The notes below the pieces were generated by a model. That model made no database searches. It was not told where the DNA came from and worked only from the letters and a program-made list of their open reading frames with translations. A stretch of 28,849 nt of DNA from an uncultured Veillonella sp. (GTDB lineage: Bacteria; Bacillota; Negativicutes; Veillonellales; Veillonellaceae). Of this stretch, positions 14,435 to 22,393 are shown piece after piece. A program made the translations under genes and the position numbers. The stretch is taken from contig URPV01000012.1 in NCBI GenBank assembly GCA_900549805.1, forward strand, positions 1 through 28,849. Reading direction: 5' to 3'. The number at the start of each line of letters is the position of its first letter. Within the stretch, counting starts at the first letter, position 1.

Positions 14435-16351
14435 TTACTTAGACTGCGAGATTTCTTCTTGTATAGTTTTGGAATCTTTGTCTTTCTTTAGGCTTGCATC
14501 ATTCTTTCCTTTTGTATCAACTATCTTAGCATGATCTAAAGCCTTAGTGCGATTAGATACGTTAGCCTTATTTGATGCCTTGGCGAGATCATCCGTCTTA
14601 GCTTGATGTGATTCCTTAGCCTGATCCAAAGGCTTACTTTGATCGATGGCTTTCACCTGGTCTACTGCCTTATAGAGAGGATATTGGTAGATCATATCGT
14701 TGATATCCTTATCTTCAAATCCCTTGCGCCATGCGGCAAAGCCAGCTAATTGTAACTCATTCACCAGGGCTAGTTTTTCTTCTAAGGACTTATTATCTTC
14801 AAACCAGATTTTTTGGACCGTACCGGATTGGTGATTGAGGATCAAAGGAATACGAGGGTCCTTCTTAACCAAGCCTTGCGATGGAATGGTTAAGGTATAA
14901 CCTTTCAATTGGTCATTCCAGACCACATGATCTTCAAAGGCCTTTAGATAGTTGCGAGAGTCAGCTATGGTAAGAGTCTTAGATTGGGCGCGACCATAGG
15001 ATTCCGTCCAGATTCGGGTGTAGAAAGGAATGCCTAAGACCAATTTGTTAGCTGGAACCTCCCCTAACATTTGCTCTGTTTGCTTGCGCACCCAAGGATA
15101 GGAAGCGACAGGTCCAGCTGTTGGAGAGGAGTGCCCCACTTCATCATAGGCCATATGAACCACGTAGTCTACAGACTTGGATAAGGCAGGACGATCATAG
15201 ACCCGAGACCAATATTCCGATGTAGAATAGCCCGTTACATCTATCGATGTATAAATTCCATATTGGTGCAAGTAATCTGATAAATAAGCAACGAAATGAC
15301 TCAACTGATCCCGATGGGACTCATGAATGTTTTCAAAGTCAAAGTTATATCCTTCAAAGCCATAGGCTAATGCATATTGAACCAATTGTTGCGCATAGGT
15401 AGCCCATAGACCACTACCACTTTGCCCCAAGATGGATGCAGTAAAGGATGGATCAAACTGATTAGTTACGAGAGGCCAAACTTGATAGCCCTTATCTCGG
15501 TATGTTCTCACATAGTCCGTAGATATGCGTGGACTAGCCTTAAGGCCATTAGATTGGAGGACAAACCACGATGGGGACATGATATTAGTCCCCCCTTCAT
15601 GCATGAGGCTAGGGTTTGCTTCTGTTGTTAGGGGGTCAAAAGCCCAGGCTACAGGGTTTTTCAAGATCCGAGCCTTTGGCAATGGCATGCCATCCATCAA
15701 GAGTTTAAAAGCTGTGGTATCTACAAAATTACCTTCCTTAGTAGACTTTGTTTCATTCCCATTTATATCCTTAACTATGCTAGATCGCTTTACATAGTTG
15801 AGGGCTAAGGGCTCTGTTTGCCCATTAGGATCCATATGAATGGTGCCATCAGACAGGGTCACCCGAGGAAGGTAAATGGTATATTTGGTCTTCCATTGGT
15901 TGCTAGTCCACTTATAAGGTAGACTGGCCAAGAAATCATCCAAAGGAACTAGGTTCTCATCCTCATAGGCACCAAGAACTTTGGAGGCCGGTTGGATAGG
16001 TTCTTGCAAGGAAGCTTGGTCCAGTTTTTTTACCCTTTTCTCTTCTTTTTTACGGGCACTCTCTTCCTCTTTCTTAGCTTTAGCCTCTGCTTGTGCTTTC
16101 TCCTTGGCCGCTTTCGCTTGCGCTTTTACTTCTTGTTTAGCCGCCTTCTCCTCTTCCTTGGCTCTAGCTTTAGCCTCTTTCAAGGCTGCCTTGTCTTCGC
16201 CATCAGCAGACTTAGCTGGGTCTCCTACTTTTACTACCTGTATATCATCATAGAAAGCATCCTCTGCACCTACATGACTGACCCAAAGGGGATTCGTAAC
16301 GCTTAAGACAGCTAGAATAAGAGCTGAATTTTTTAACTTAGAATATTTCAT
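14435..16351 (-). CDS. Secreted glycoside hydrolase family 18-type protein with coiled coil and repeat tail
   Basis: The 638-residue protein starts with a signal peptide (about 1-29, ending SHVGA). A long Lys/Glu/Ala-rich helix (about 45-110), probably a coiled coil, follows. Residues about 130-230 (LVPLDDFLASLPYKW to VDTTAFKLLMDGM) may be a degenerate copper-amine-oxidase-N-like domain. The GH18 barrel covers about 230-560: GFEGYNFDFE at 331-340 is the DGxDxDxE signature with Glu 340 as catalytic acid, and VVHMAYDE follows. The first Asp of the signature is Glu here. Relatives such as YaaH/YdhD act on cell-wall glycan; cell-wall remodelling is the likely role here. Residues 562-615 are hexapeptide repeats, then a Lys-rich end. 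The ATG is preceded by TGGAGGA. The gene is monocistronic, divergent from lgt. Confidence 0.8.
   Translation of the reverse strand: MKYSKLKNSALILAVLSVTNPLWVSHVGAEDAFYDDIQVVKVGDPAKSADGEDKAALKEAKARAKEEEKAAKQEVKAQAKAAKEKAQAEAKAKKEEESARKKEEKRVKKLDQASLQEPIQPASKVLGAYEDENLVPLDDFLASLPYKWTSNQWKTKYTIYLPRVTLSDGTIHMDPNGQTEPLALNYVKRSSIVKDINGNETKSTKEGNFVDTTAFKLLMDGMPLPKARILKNPVAWAFDPLTTEANPSLMHEGGTNIMSPSWFVLQSNGLKASPRISTDYVRTYRDKGYQVWPLVTNQFDPSFTASILGQSGSGLWATYAQQLVQYALAYGFEGYNFDFENIHESHRDQLSHFVAYLSDYLHQYGIYTSIDVTGYSTSEYWSRVYDRPALSKSVDYVVHMAYDEVGHSSPTAGPVASYPWVRKQTEQMLGEVPANKLVLGIPFYTRIWTESYGRAQSKTLTIADSRNYLKAFEDHVVWNDQLKGYTLTIPSQGLVKKDPRIPLILNHQSGTVQKIWFEDNKSLEEKLALVNELQLAGFAAWRKGFEDKDINDMIYQYPLYKAVDQVKAIDQSKPLDQAKESHQAKTDDLAKASNKANVSNRTKALDHAKIVDTKGKNDASLKKDKDSKTIQEEISQSK
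14507..14668 (-). repeat. Degenerate hexapeptide (18-bp) repeats in the GH18-type protein
   Basis: Nine consecutive six-residue units run from residue 562 to 615: AVDQVK, AIDQSK, PLDQAK, ESHQAK, TDDLAK, ASNKAN, VSNRTK, ALDHAK, IVDTKG. The loose consensus is x-hydrophobic-D-Q-A-K. The DNA units are 18 bp but have drifted, so the array is old or under protein-level selection. A charged wall-associating or spacer tail is the likely nature. Confidence 0.65.
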
Positions 16352-16382
16352 GCGTCCTCCATAAGACTTTCATAATACCTAA

Positions 16383-16391
16383 ATTATAGCA
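16383..16391 (-). promoter_or_regulatory. Extended -10 promoter of the GH18 gene
   Basis: The minus strand reads TGCTATAAT, an extended -10 element, about 32 bases before the ATG. No good -35 is present at standard spacing, which extended -10 promoters can tolerate. Confidence 0.55.
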
Positions 16392-16398
16392 TAATTTA

Positions 16399-16427
16399 TT
16401 GAATTAGAGCCCTTCATCATCTATAAT
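16399..16427 (+). promoter_or_regulatory. Promoter of lgt
   Basis: TTGAAT (16399-16404) and TATAAT (16422-16427) are spaced by 17 bases, 38 bases before the lgt start. It is back-to-back with the GH18 gene promoter. Confidence 0.72.
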
Positions 16428-16464
16428 TTTAGATATTATTTACAGATTATTGAGGGGGTATCTT

Positions 16465-17325
16465 ATGCACCAGTACTTATTCTTTATTGGGGACTTCCCC
16501 ATCCGGGCCTATGGTCTCATCTTGGCCCTAGCCATCACCTGTGGGGGCCTTGTCGCTTATTACCTCATGAAAAAGGACGGCCGTGGCTGGCATGTCCATA
16601 TGCCTGATTTTATGATTACCATTGGTGTGGCGGGACTGATCGGCGCCCGTCTTTGGGACGTGTTCTTTTTTGACTGGGCCTACTACCACAACCACCTCTT
16701 GGAAATTCCTTTCGTCTGGCAAGGAGGTATGGCTATCCAAGGGGGTGTCGTTTTTGGCACCTTAGCAGGATATATCTATTGTAAAAAGCATGCTATCGAC
16801 TTCTTGGCCTTTGCTGATATCATGGCACCTGCCGCCATCCTTGGTCAATCTATCGGTCGAATGGCAAATCTCATGAATGGCGATGCCTTCGGTCATCCTA
16901 CAGGTGGCGACTTTGGTATTCTCTATCCCACTACCACACTGGCCTATAAGACGTATGGGTCCCAGCCTCTCTGGCCTGCAGAAATATGGGAAGGACAAAT
17001 CGATGTACTCATCTTTGTATTCCTTCTCTTCTTTTCCTCCTTCCGCCATAAGAAGGGCCACATCTTCTGTCTCTATGTAGCGCTCTACTCCCTATCCCGC
17101 TTCTTCCTAGAGTTTCTTCGAGGCGACTATGTCACACCGACCTTGGGGCTCCACTCTGCTCAAGTAACCTCCCTTATCGTTATTGTGGCTGCCATCATCG
17201 CATGGATTTACTTACAAGTAAAAGGACAAGATAATGTATCTCCTACGGACCTGACAGAAGATGACCAATTAGTCGCTTTAGCCAAGACAGATACGATTTC
17301 TAAGACACGTAAACGAGGCAAATAA
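16465..17325 (+). CDS. lgt: Prolipoprotein diacylglyceryl transferase
   Basis: Lgt attaches diacylglycerol from phosphatidylglycerol to the lipobox Cys of prolipoproteins in the cytoplasmic membrane. The 286-residue protein has about seven hydrophobic helices. It carries the signature GQSIGRMANLMNGDAFG (127-143, R132 being the essential signature Arg) and the late RFFLEFLRGDYV segment with the second functional Arg. The position matching E. coli His103 (GGMSFHGG) is Gln 92 here (GGMAIQGG); homologues vary at this site, so activity is still expected. The ATG at 16465 follows GAGGGGG; an in-frame TTG 15 bases earlier overlaps that site and is rejected. The gene is a single unit with its own promoter. 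Confidence 0.94.
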   Translation: MHQYLFFIGDFPIRAYGLILALAITCGGLVAYYLMKKDGRGWHVHMPDFMITIGVAGLIGARLWDVFFFDWAYYHNHLLEIPFVWQGGMAIQGGVVFGTLAGYIYCKKHAIDFLAFADIMAPAAILGQSIGRMANLMNGDAFGHPTGGDFGILYPTTTLAYKTYGSQPLWPAEIWEGQIDVLIFVFLLFFSSFRHKKGHIFCLYVALYSLSRFFLEFLRGDYVTPTLGLHSAQVTSLIVIVAAIIAWIYLQVKGQDNVSPTDLTEDDQLVALAKTDTISKTRKRGK

Positions 17326-17450
17326 ACCTTCCATCAACTGGCAAAAATATAAATTCCTCTTCTAACATTACTTATAGCAATATAGTATTAGACTAAAAAG
17401 CATATAAGATTTCTCCAATGTGACAGCTAAGGTCTAATTTTACGAGAAAC

Positions 17451-17487
17451 AAAAAGGACTACTAACCTCTTGTTAGTAGTCCTTTTT
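17451..17487. terminator. Bidirectional terminator between lgt and trmFO
   Basis: AAAAAGGACTACTAAC and GTTAGTAGTCCTTTTT are perfectly complementary over 16 bases around a five-base loop. The genes on either side converge. The preceding 125 bases of the gap show no recognisable element. Confidence 0.93.
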
Positions 17488-17532
17488 CTGCCCTTAATTA
17501 GGCCTTATATATAATTATTAGTAATGAAAGCC

Positions 17533-18849
17533 TTATAAGGATTCTGCCTCCATAAGCTTAGCCAAATCTTCCAAGGCCCGATTAGCTATGAGACCATTCT
17601 TTTCTTTCTTCTTACGAACCTTAGTTGGCCAAGGTTTCATGATGCCAAAATTGACGTTCATCGGTTGGAAATTAGATCCTTCGTATTCAGAAATATAATG
17701 GCTAAGAGCACCGTGAGCTGTAGTTTTAGGGAAGTCAATAAAGGCTTTATCGTTAATATAGCGAGCCACTTGAAGACCTACCATAAGACCAGATGCAGCG
17801 GATTCCAAGTAGCCTTCAACCCCTGTCATTTGACCGGCAAAGAATAAACGCGGTTCTTTCTTGAGTTGGAAGGCTGTGTTAAGAAGCTCTGGAGAGTTAA
17901 TATAGGTATTGCGATGCATGACGCCATAGCGAATAAATTCAGCATTCTCAAGGCCTGGAATCATACCAAAGACGCGTTTTTGTTCCCCCCACTTAAGATG
18001 GGTTTGGAAGCCTACCAGATTATACATGCTAGCTTCCTTATTCTCCTTGCGCAGTTGGACAACCGCATAGGATTCCTCATGAGTCCTCTTATCTACGAGA
18101 CCCACAGGTTTCAAAGGACCATAGCGGAGGGTATCCTCCCCACGAGAAGCCATGATTTCTACAGGCATACAGCCTTCAAAGTAGATTTCTTTTTCAAAAT
18201 CCTTGGGCTGTACGGTTTCCGCCGTAGTCAAAGCTTTCCAAAAAGCCTTATACTCCTCTTCGTTCATGGGACAATTTAGATAATCTGCATCCCCTTTATC
18301 ATAGCGAGATGCCGCAAAAACTTTATCATAGTTGAGAGATTCCGCACTTACAATAGGGGCTGCTGCATCGTAGAAATAAAAGTCTTTCGTTCCTGTAAGG
18401 GTCTTAATCTTATCACCTAAGGCTTGACTGGTAAGAGGACCGGAAGCAAAGATGACAATCCCCTCTTCTGGAATCTCAGTCACCTCTTCCCGGTGGACTT
18501 GAATTAAGGGGTGATTAGATACCTTGTCTGTAACCATTGCTGAGAAAAGCTTACGATCTACAGCCAAAGCGCCCCCTGCAGGGACAGCCGTAGCATCAGC
18601 ACATTCCATAATCAAGGAATGGAGCCGCCTCATTTCCTCCTTTAAGAGGCCTACAGCATTCTCTATATTGCCCGCCCTAAGAGAATTAGAGCAGACCAAC
18701 TCTGCAAAATTCTCTGTTGAATGAGCAGGAGACGATTTTACTGGTCGCATTTCATAGAGGTCTACCCCTAAGCCCTGTTGTGCTAATTGCCAAGCCGCCT
18801 CAGAACCAGCAAGGCCAGCACCAATAATGGTAATAGGTCGTTGATTCAT
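17533..18849 (-). CDS. trmFO: Folate-dependent tRNA uracil-54 methyltransferase TrmFO
   Basis: TrmFO makes ribothymidine-54 in tRNA using methylenetetrahydrofolate and FADH2. The 438-residue length is normal. The N-terminal FAD-binding GAGLAGSE (10-17) is followed by EMRPVKSSPAHST. Cys 53 (LVCSNSLR) and Cys 227 (EGCMPVE) match the two functional cysteines of the family. The C-terminal GYLESAASGLMVG block completes the dinucleotide-binding fold. The ATG has AAAGGA at good spacing. It is the last gene of the yraN-comM-dprA-topA-trmFO run, 30 bases after topA, the same order as in Bacillus subtilis. Confidence 0.96.
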   Translation of the reverse strand: MNQRPITIIGAGLAGSEAAWQLAQQGLGVDLYEMRPVKSSPAHSTENFAELVCSNSLRAGNIENAVGLLKEEMRRLHSLIMECADATAVPAGGALAVDRKLFSAMVTDKVSNHPLIQVHREEVTEIPEEGIVIFASGPLTSQALGDKIKTLTGTKDFYFYDAAAPIVSAESLNYDKVFAASRYDKGDADYLNCPMNEEEYKAFWKALTTAETVQPKDFEKEIYFEGCMPVEIMASRGEDTLRYGPLKPVGLVDKRTHEESYAVVQLRKENKEASMYNLVGFQTHLKWGEQKRVFGMIPGLENAEFIRYGVMHRNTYINSPELLNTAFQLKKEPRLFFAGQMTGVEGYLESAASGLMVGLQVARYINDKAFIDFPKTTAHGALSHYISEYEGSNFQPMNVNFGIMKPWPTKVRKKKEKNGLIANRALEDLAKLMEAESL

Positions 18850-18879
18850 AGTAATTCCTTTCTAGTAAGGATTAGGTGA

Positions 18880-21237
18880 TTAACTCTTACTTGTCTCAGC
18901 CCTTTCATCAAGGCTTGTATCATCCCCTTTAGACTCAACGGGAACTGCTTTTTTACGAGCTTTTCGCTTAGGTCTTGTTGGACATTCTTCATTGGAGCAA
19001 AAGACTTTAGTGACCCCGGCCTTAGAAGTACGGGAAACCATAATGGACCCACAAGTCGGACAGAATTGATCAACAGGTTTATCCCAAAGGGTAAAGTCAC
19101 AGGTCGGATAGCGTTCGCACCCATAGAAGGTACGGCCCCGTTTTGACTTGCGTTCCACGATTTCCCCTTCATGACACTTAGGACAGGTAACGCCCGTGGA
19201 AATCGTAATCGGTTTTGTGTTCTTGCAAGCTGGGAAGTTAGAACAAGCCAAGAATTTACCATAGCGACCAAACTTATAAACCATAGGGCTACCACAGAGT
19301 TCACAGATTTCACCGGATTCTTCCGAGCTTATCTTAACTTTTTCTACGTCATCTGCTGCCGCTAATTCTTCGGAGAAAACAGTATAGAATTTTTCCAAAA
19401 CCTGGCGGTAGCTTTCATGGCCATTAGCCACTTCATCCAGATCCTTTTCAAGATCTGCTGTAAAGCTAGTATTAATAATGGCATTGAAATGAGCTACCAA
19501 GAAATCAACCACAACAAAGCCTAATTCTGTAGGAAGGAATTGCTTTTGATTCTTCTCTACATAGTTGCGTTGTTCGATGGTATCCAAGATAGGGGCATAG
19601 GTAGATGGACGACCAATGCCCAATTCTTCTAAGGTCTTAATCAGACTAGCTTCCGAGTAGCGAGCTGGTGGCTGAGTAAAGTGTTGCTCTCCCTTAGTTG
19701 ACTTGGCCTTCACTTGGTCCCTAGCCTTGAGATGAGGGAGTTCTATCTCTTTTTCCTTCTTAGCCTCTTCGTAGAGGGTAGAGAAGCCCGGGAAGAGGAC
19801 CTTAGAGCCGGAAGCCTTAAAGGTGTATCTATCATCTAAAAGAAGTTCAATGGTAAGGGTCTCAGACTCTTGCGCTGCCATTTGGGATGCTAGGAAGCGG
19901 TTCCAAATGAGGGTGTAGAGTTTCAACTCATCTCGAGATAAGAAGGGTTCTACCATCTTAGGCGTCAATTCTAAAGAGGTTGGACGGATAGCTTCATGAG
20001 CGTCTTGAGCGGATTCCTTAGATCCGTAGAAATTTGGTTTCTTAGGATAGTATTGGTCTCCGTACTGGCGAATGATATAGTCCTTAGCTGCAGCCTGCAT
20101 TTCCTTGGCGATACGAGTCGAATCTGTACGCATATAGGTAATGAGGCCGACATGACCATAACCGCCTACCTCAACGCCTTCATATAGACCTTGAGCAATC
20201 CGCATAGTCCGTTTAGCGTTAAAGTTGAGCTTACGACCACCTTCTTGTTGTAAAGTAGATGTAGTAAACGGTGCTTGTGCTTTGCGAGACCGCTTTCTTT
20301 TCGTAACCGCCTTAACTTGCAAGGACTTGCCCTTGAGGGCTTGTTCGATAGCATCTGCAGCCTCCTGGTCTGGGATGACCGCTTTCTTGCCATCTATATG
20401 AGTTAATTCAGCTGTAAAGCTTTCTCCTTGCTCAGTTATAAAGGTTCCTTCTAAAGACCAATATTCTTCTGGCACAAACGCTTGGATTTCCCGTTCACGT
20501 TCAACGATAAGTCGGACCGCTACGGATTGAACCCGCCCTGCTGATAAGCCCTTACACACCTTTTTCCAAAGGAGTGGACTCAGCTTATACCCTACAATAC
20601 GGTCTAACATACGTCGAGCCTGTTGGGCATCAACCATATTCATATCAATCGTACGTGGATGGTCTAAAGCATCAGCTACGGCCGTTTTAGTAATTTCGTT
20701 AAAGGTAATACGGCACTTAGATGCGTCATCCACATTTAAAATGTAGGCCAAATGCCAAGAAATGGCCTCCCCTTCCCGGTCCGGGTCAGTTGCCAGAAGA
20801 ATACGGGATGATTGGTCTGCGTAATCGAGAAGTTCATCAATCGTCTTTTTACGGGTAGCTAGATTTTTATAGTCAGGAACAAATCCTTTCTCAATATTGA
20901 TACCCATAGAGGATTTAGGTAAATCTCTCAGGTGGCCCATAGAAGCCTTAACGACAAAATCGGGACCTAAGAATTTTTCAATGGTTTTAGACTTAGCTGG
21001 AGATTCCACGATCACCAAGGTCTTACCATCTGGCTTGTAAACTCGTGGTTTCCGTTGGGCTGGTGGTGTCACCGACTTGAGAACCGTCTTATCGTGAACA
21101 ATGCCCACCGGTGCAGTCCGCTCTAGTGTTCCTTTTTTGACGCTAGCTACAGATTTCTTACTAGTCTTTTTTTCTTCTTGATCAGCCCCCTGCGTCTCCT
21201 TAGGTTGACCGATAACAATAGAACGTTTAATAGACAA
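18880..21237 (-). CDS. topA: DNA topoisomerase I
   Basis: Type IA topoisomerase that relaxes negative supercoils. The 785 residues hold the TOPRIM domain (from about 72, TLVIVESPAKSKTIEKFLG, with DPDREGE at 151-157), the catalytic Tyr 368 in GLITYMRTDSTRIA, and three C-terminal four-Cys zinc ribbons (CELCG...CSNFPAC, CPKCH...CERYPTC, CPTCG...CSNEEC). The start is TTG at 21237, chosen because TAGGAG lies seven bases upstream and the next in-frame ATG falls beyond the TOPRIM start. An N-terminal extension of about 70 residues is rich in Lys, Ser and Thr and has no recognised domain. The C-terminal tail after the third ribbon is also basic. It sits 30 bases after dprA. Confidence 0.96.
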   Translation of the reverse strand: MSIKRSIVIGQPKETQGADQEEKKTSKKSVASVKKGTLERTAPVGIVHDKTVLKSVTPPAQRKPRVYKPDGKTLVIVESPAKSKTIEKFLGPDFVVKASMGHLRDLPKSSMGINIEKGFVPDYKNLATRKKTIDELLDYADQSSRILLATDPDREGEAISWHLAYILNVDDASKCRITFNEITKTAVADALDHPRTIDMNMVDAQQARRMLDRIVGYKLSPLLWKKVCKGLSAGRVQSVAVRLIVEREREIQAFVPEEYWSLEGTFITEQGESFTAELTHIDGKKAVIPDQEAADAIEQALKGKSLQVKAVTKRKRSRKAQAPFTTSTLQQEGGRKLNFNAKRTMRIAQGLYEGVEVGGYGHVGLITYMRTDSTRIAKEMQAAAKDYIIRQYGDQYYPKKPNFYGSKESAQDAHEAIRPTSLELTPKMVEPFLSRDELKLYTLIWNRFLASQMAAQESETLTIELLLDDRYTFKASGSKVLFPGFSTLYEEAKKEKEIELPHLKARDQVKAKSTKGEQHFTQPPARYSEASLIKTLEELGIGRPSTYAPILDTIEQRNYVEKNQKQFLPTELGFVVVDFLVAHFNAIINTSFTADLEKDLDEVANGHESYRQVLEKFYTVFSEELAAADDVEKVKISSEESGEICELCGSPMVYKFGRYGKFLACSNFPACKNTKPITISTGVTCPKCHEGEIVERKSKRGRTFYGCERYPTCDFTLWDKPVDQFCPTCGSIMVSRTSKAGVTKVFCSNEECPTRPKRKARKKAVPVESKGDDTSLDERAETSKS

Positions 21238-21267
21238 AATACTACTCCTATACTATATGGTACTTCC

Positions 21268-22389
21268 TCACAAAGGCCCCTTACGTAAATAGCCTTGGCC
21301 GGAAATTTTTTCTACTCTATCATGCATTTCAAGAGACAATAAGGCGGTCATAACTTGCGGCATAGGAAGGCCTGTTGCCACTAAAATATCATCGAGTGGA
21401 CAAGGTCTATCCGTAGGTAAACAGGTTACGATCGCATTCTCATCTAAAGTAAAGCATACCATAGGAGAGCTTTGTCTGCCACTCTTGACCTCACCTGTCC
21501 AAGCATAATAATCCAATAGGTCTTGAGGGCCTGTTAAGGGTATTGCTCCTTGCCGAATGAGCCAGTGATTACCTGCAGCTTGATTGTCCAGAATATTTCC
21601 GGGCACGGAAAAAACATCCCTTCCATCATTAACAGCCATGTCAGCAGTGATTAAAGAACCCGATGAAGCCTTAGCCTCTACCACGATGACGCCCCTCACC
21701 AGGCCTTCTATAATTCGATTTCTCATAGGAAAATTATGGGCTGATGGTGGTGTATGAGGAGGATATTCTGAAAGTAATAATCCCCCCGTCTCTACAACTT
21801 GCCTAAATAGACGACCATTCTCCCTAGGGTAAATCACATCCAAACCTGATCCTAAGACCACAATCGTTTTCCCCTCACCTTCGAGAGCTCCTTGATGACT
21901 AAAGCTATCTATACCCCTGGCTCCACCTGACACGATCACGACCCCTGCTTGGGCCAATGTCTTGCCTAGATAAGAGGCTACATTACGGCCATACGTAGAT
22001 GACTTTCGAGCCCCCACCATAGCAATCATACGGGCTTGGGATGCCAGGCTTATATCCCCCCTATAAAAAAGAACTAAAGGAGGTTTATATATGGATAGGA
22101 GCTGTTGAGGGTAGGCATCATCTAAATAGGTAAGACCGTTTATAGAACAGTCATCCATGGCTGCCTGGATTGATTCTGGTAGTCCACCTAGATGGCTTCT
22201 AGATAGGTTGGCTATTAGCTTGGGATTGATTTCCTCTAAGACTCTTAGCTGACCATCTAGGATTAATTTCTGCCAGGCCTCATGGGGGGTAGAAAATCGC
22301 TCCAAAAGTCTGCGACATGATTCCAGCCCTAAATCAGGAATCTCCAATAAAGCACTTATATAAGCGGCCTCACAAATAGGATTAGTCAT
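21268..22389 (-). CDS. dprA: DNA processing protein DprA
   Basis: DprA protects incoming single-stranded DNA during transformation and loads RecA on it. The 373-residue protein has an N-terminal helical domain (1-75). The Rossmann-like core shows GARKSSTYG (126-134), SGGARGID (154-161), GSGLDVIYP and SAHNFPMRNRIIEGL. A C-terminal winged-helix domain (about 305-373) follows. The start lies 4 bases after the comM stop, with GGAG inside the comM end, so translation is probably coupled. The neighbours comM, yraN and topA are the usual ones. Confidence 0.95.
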   Translation of the reverse strand: MTNPICEAAYISALLEIPDLGLESCRRLLERFSTPHEAWQKLILDGQLRVLEEINPKLIANLSRSHLGGLPESIQAAMDDCSINGLTYLDDAYPQQLLSIYKPPLVLFYRGDISLASQARMIAMVGARKSSTYGRNVASYLGKTLAQAGVVIVSGGARGIDSFSHQGALEGEGKTIVVLGSGLDVIYPRENGRLFRQVVETGGLLLSEYPPHTPPSAHNFPMRNRIIEGLVRGVIVVEAKASSGSLITADMAVNDGRDVFSVPGNILDNQAAGNHWLIRQGAIPLTGPQDLLDYYAWTGEVKSGRQSSPMVCFTLDENAIVTCLPTDRPCPLDDILVATGLPMPQVMTALLSLEMHDRVEKISGQGYLRKGPL

Positions 22390-22393
22390 ATCA

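Noticed and set aside
15981..16306. Plus-strand frames rich in Ser, Phe, Leu and Ala opposite the GH18 gene
   Set aside because: They are the antisense of the Lys/Glu/Ala coiled-coil region; the composition follows from the GAA/AAG/GCC codons on the real strand.
16450..16464. TTG at 16450 as the lgt start
   Set aside because: It overlaps the GAGGGGG ribosome site that serves the ATG at 16465.
16858..16908. Asp instead of Glu in the Lgt signature (NGDAFG) as a sign of inactivity
   Set aside because: Conservative change; as far as I recall it occurs in other bacterial Lgt proteins.
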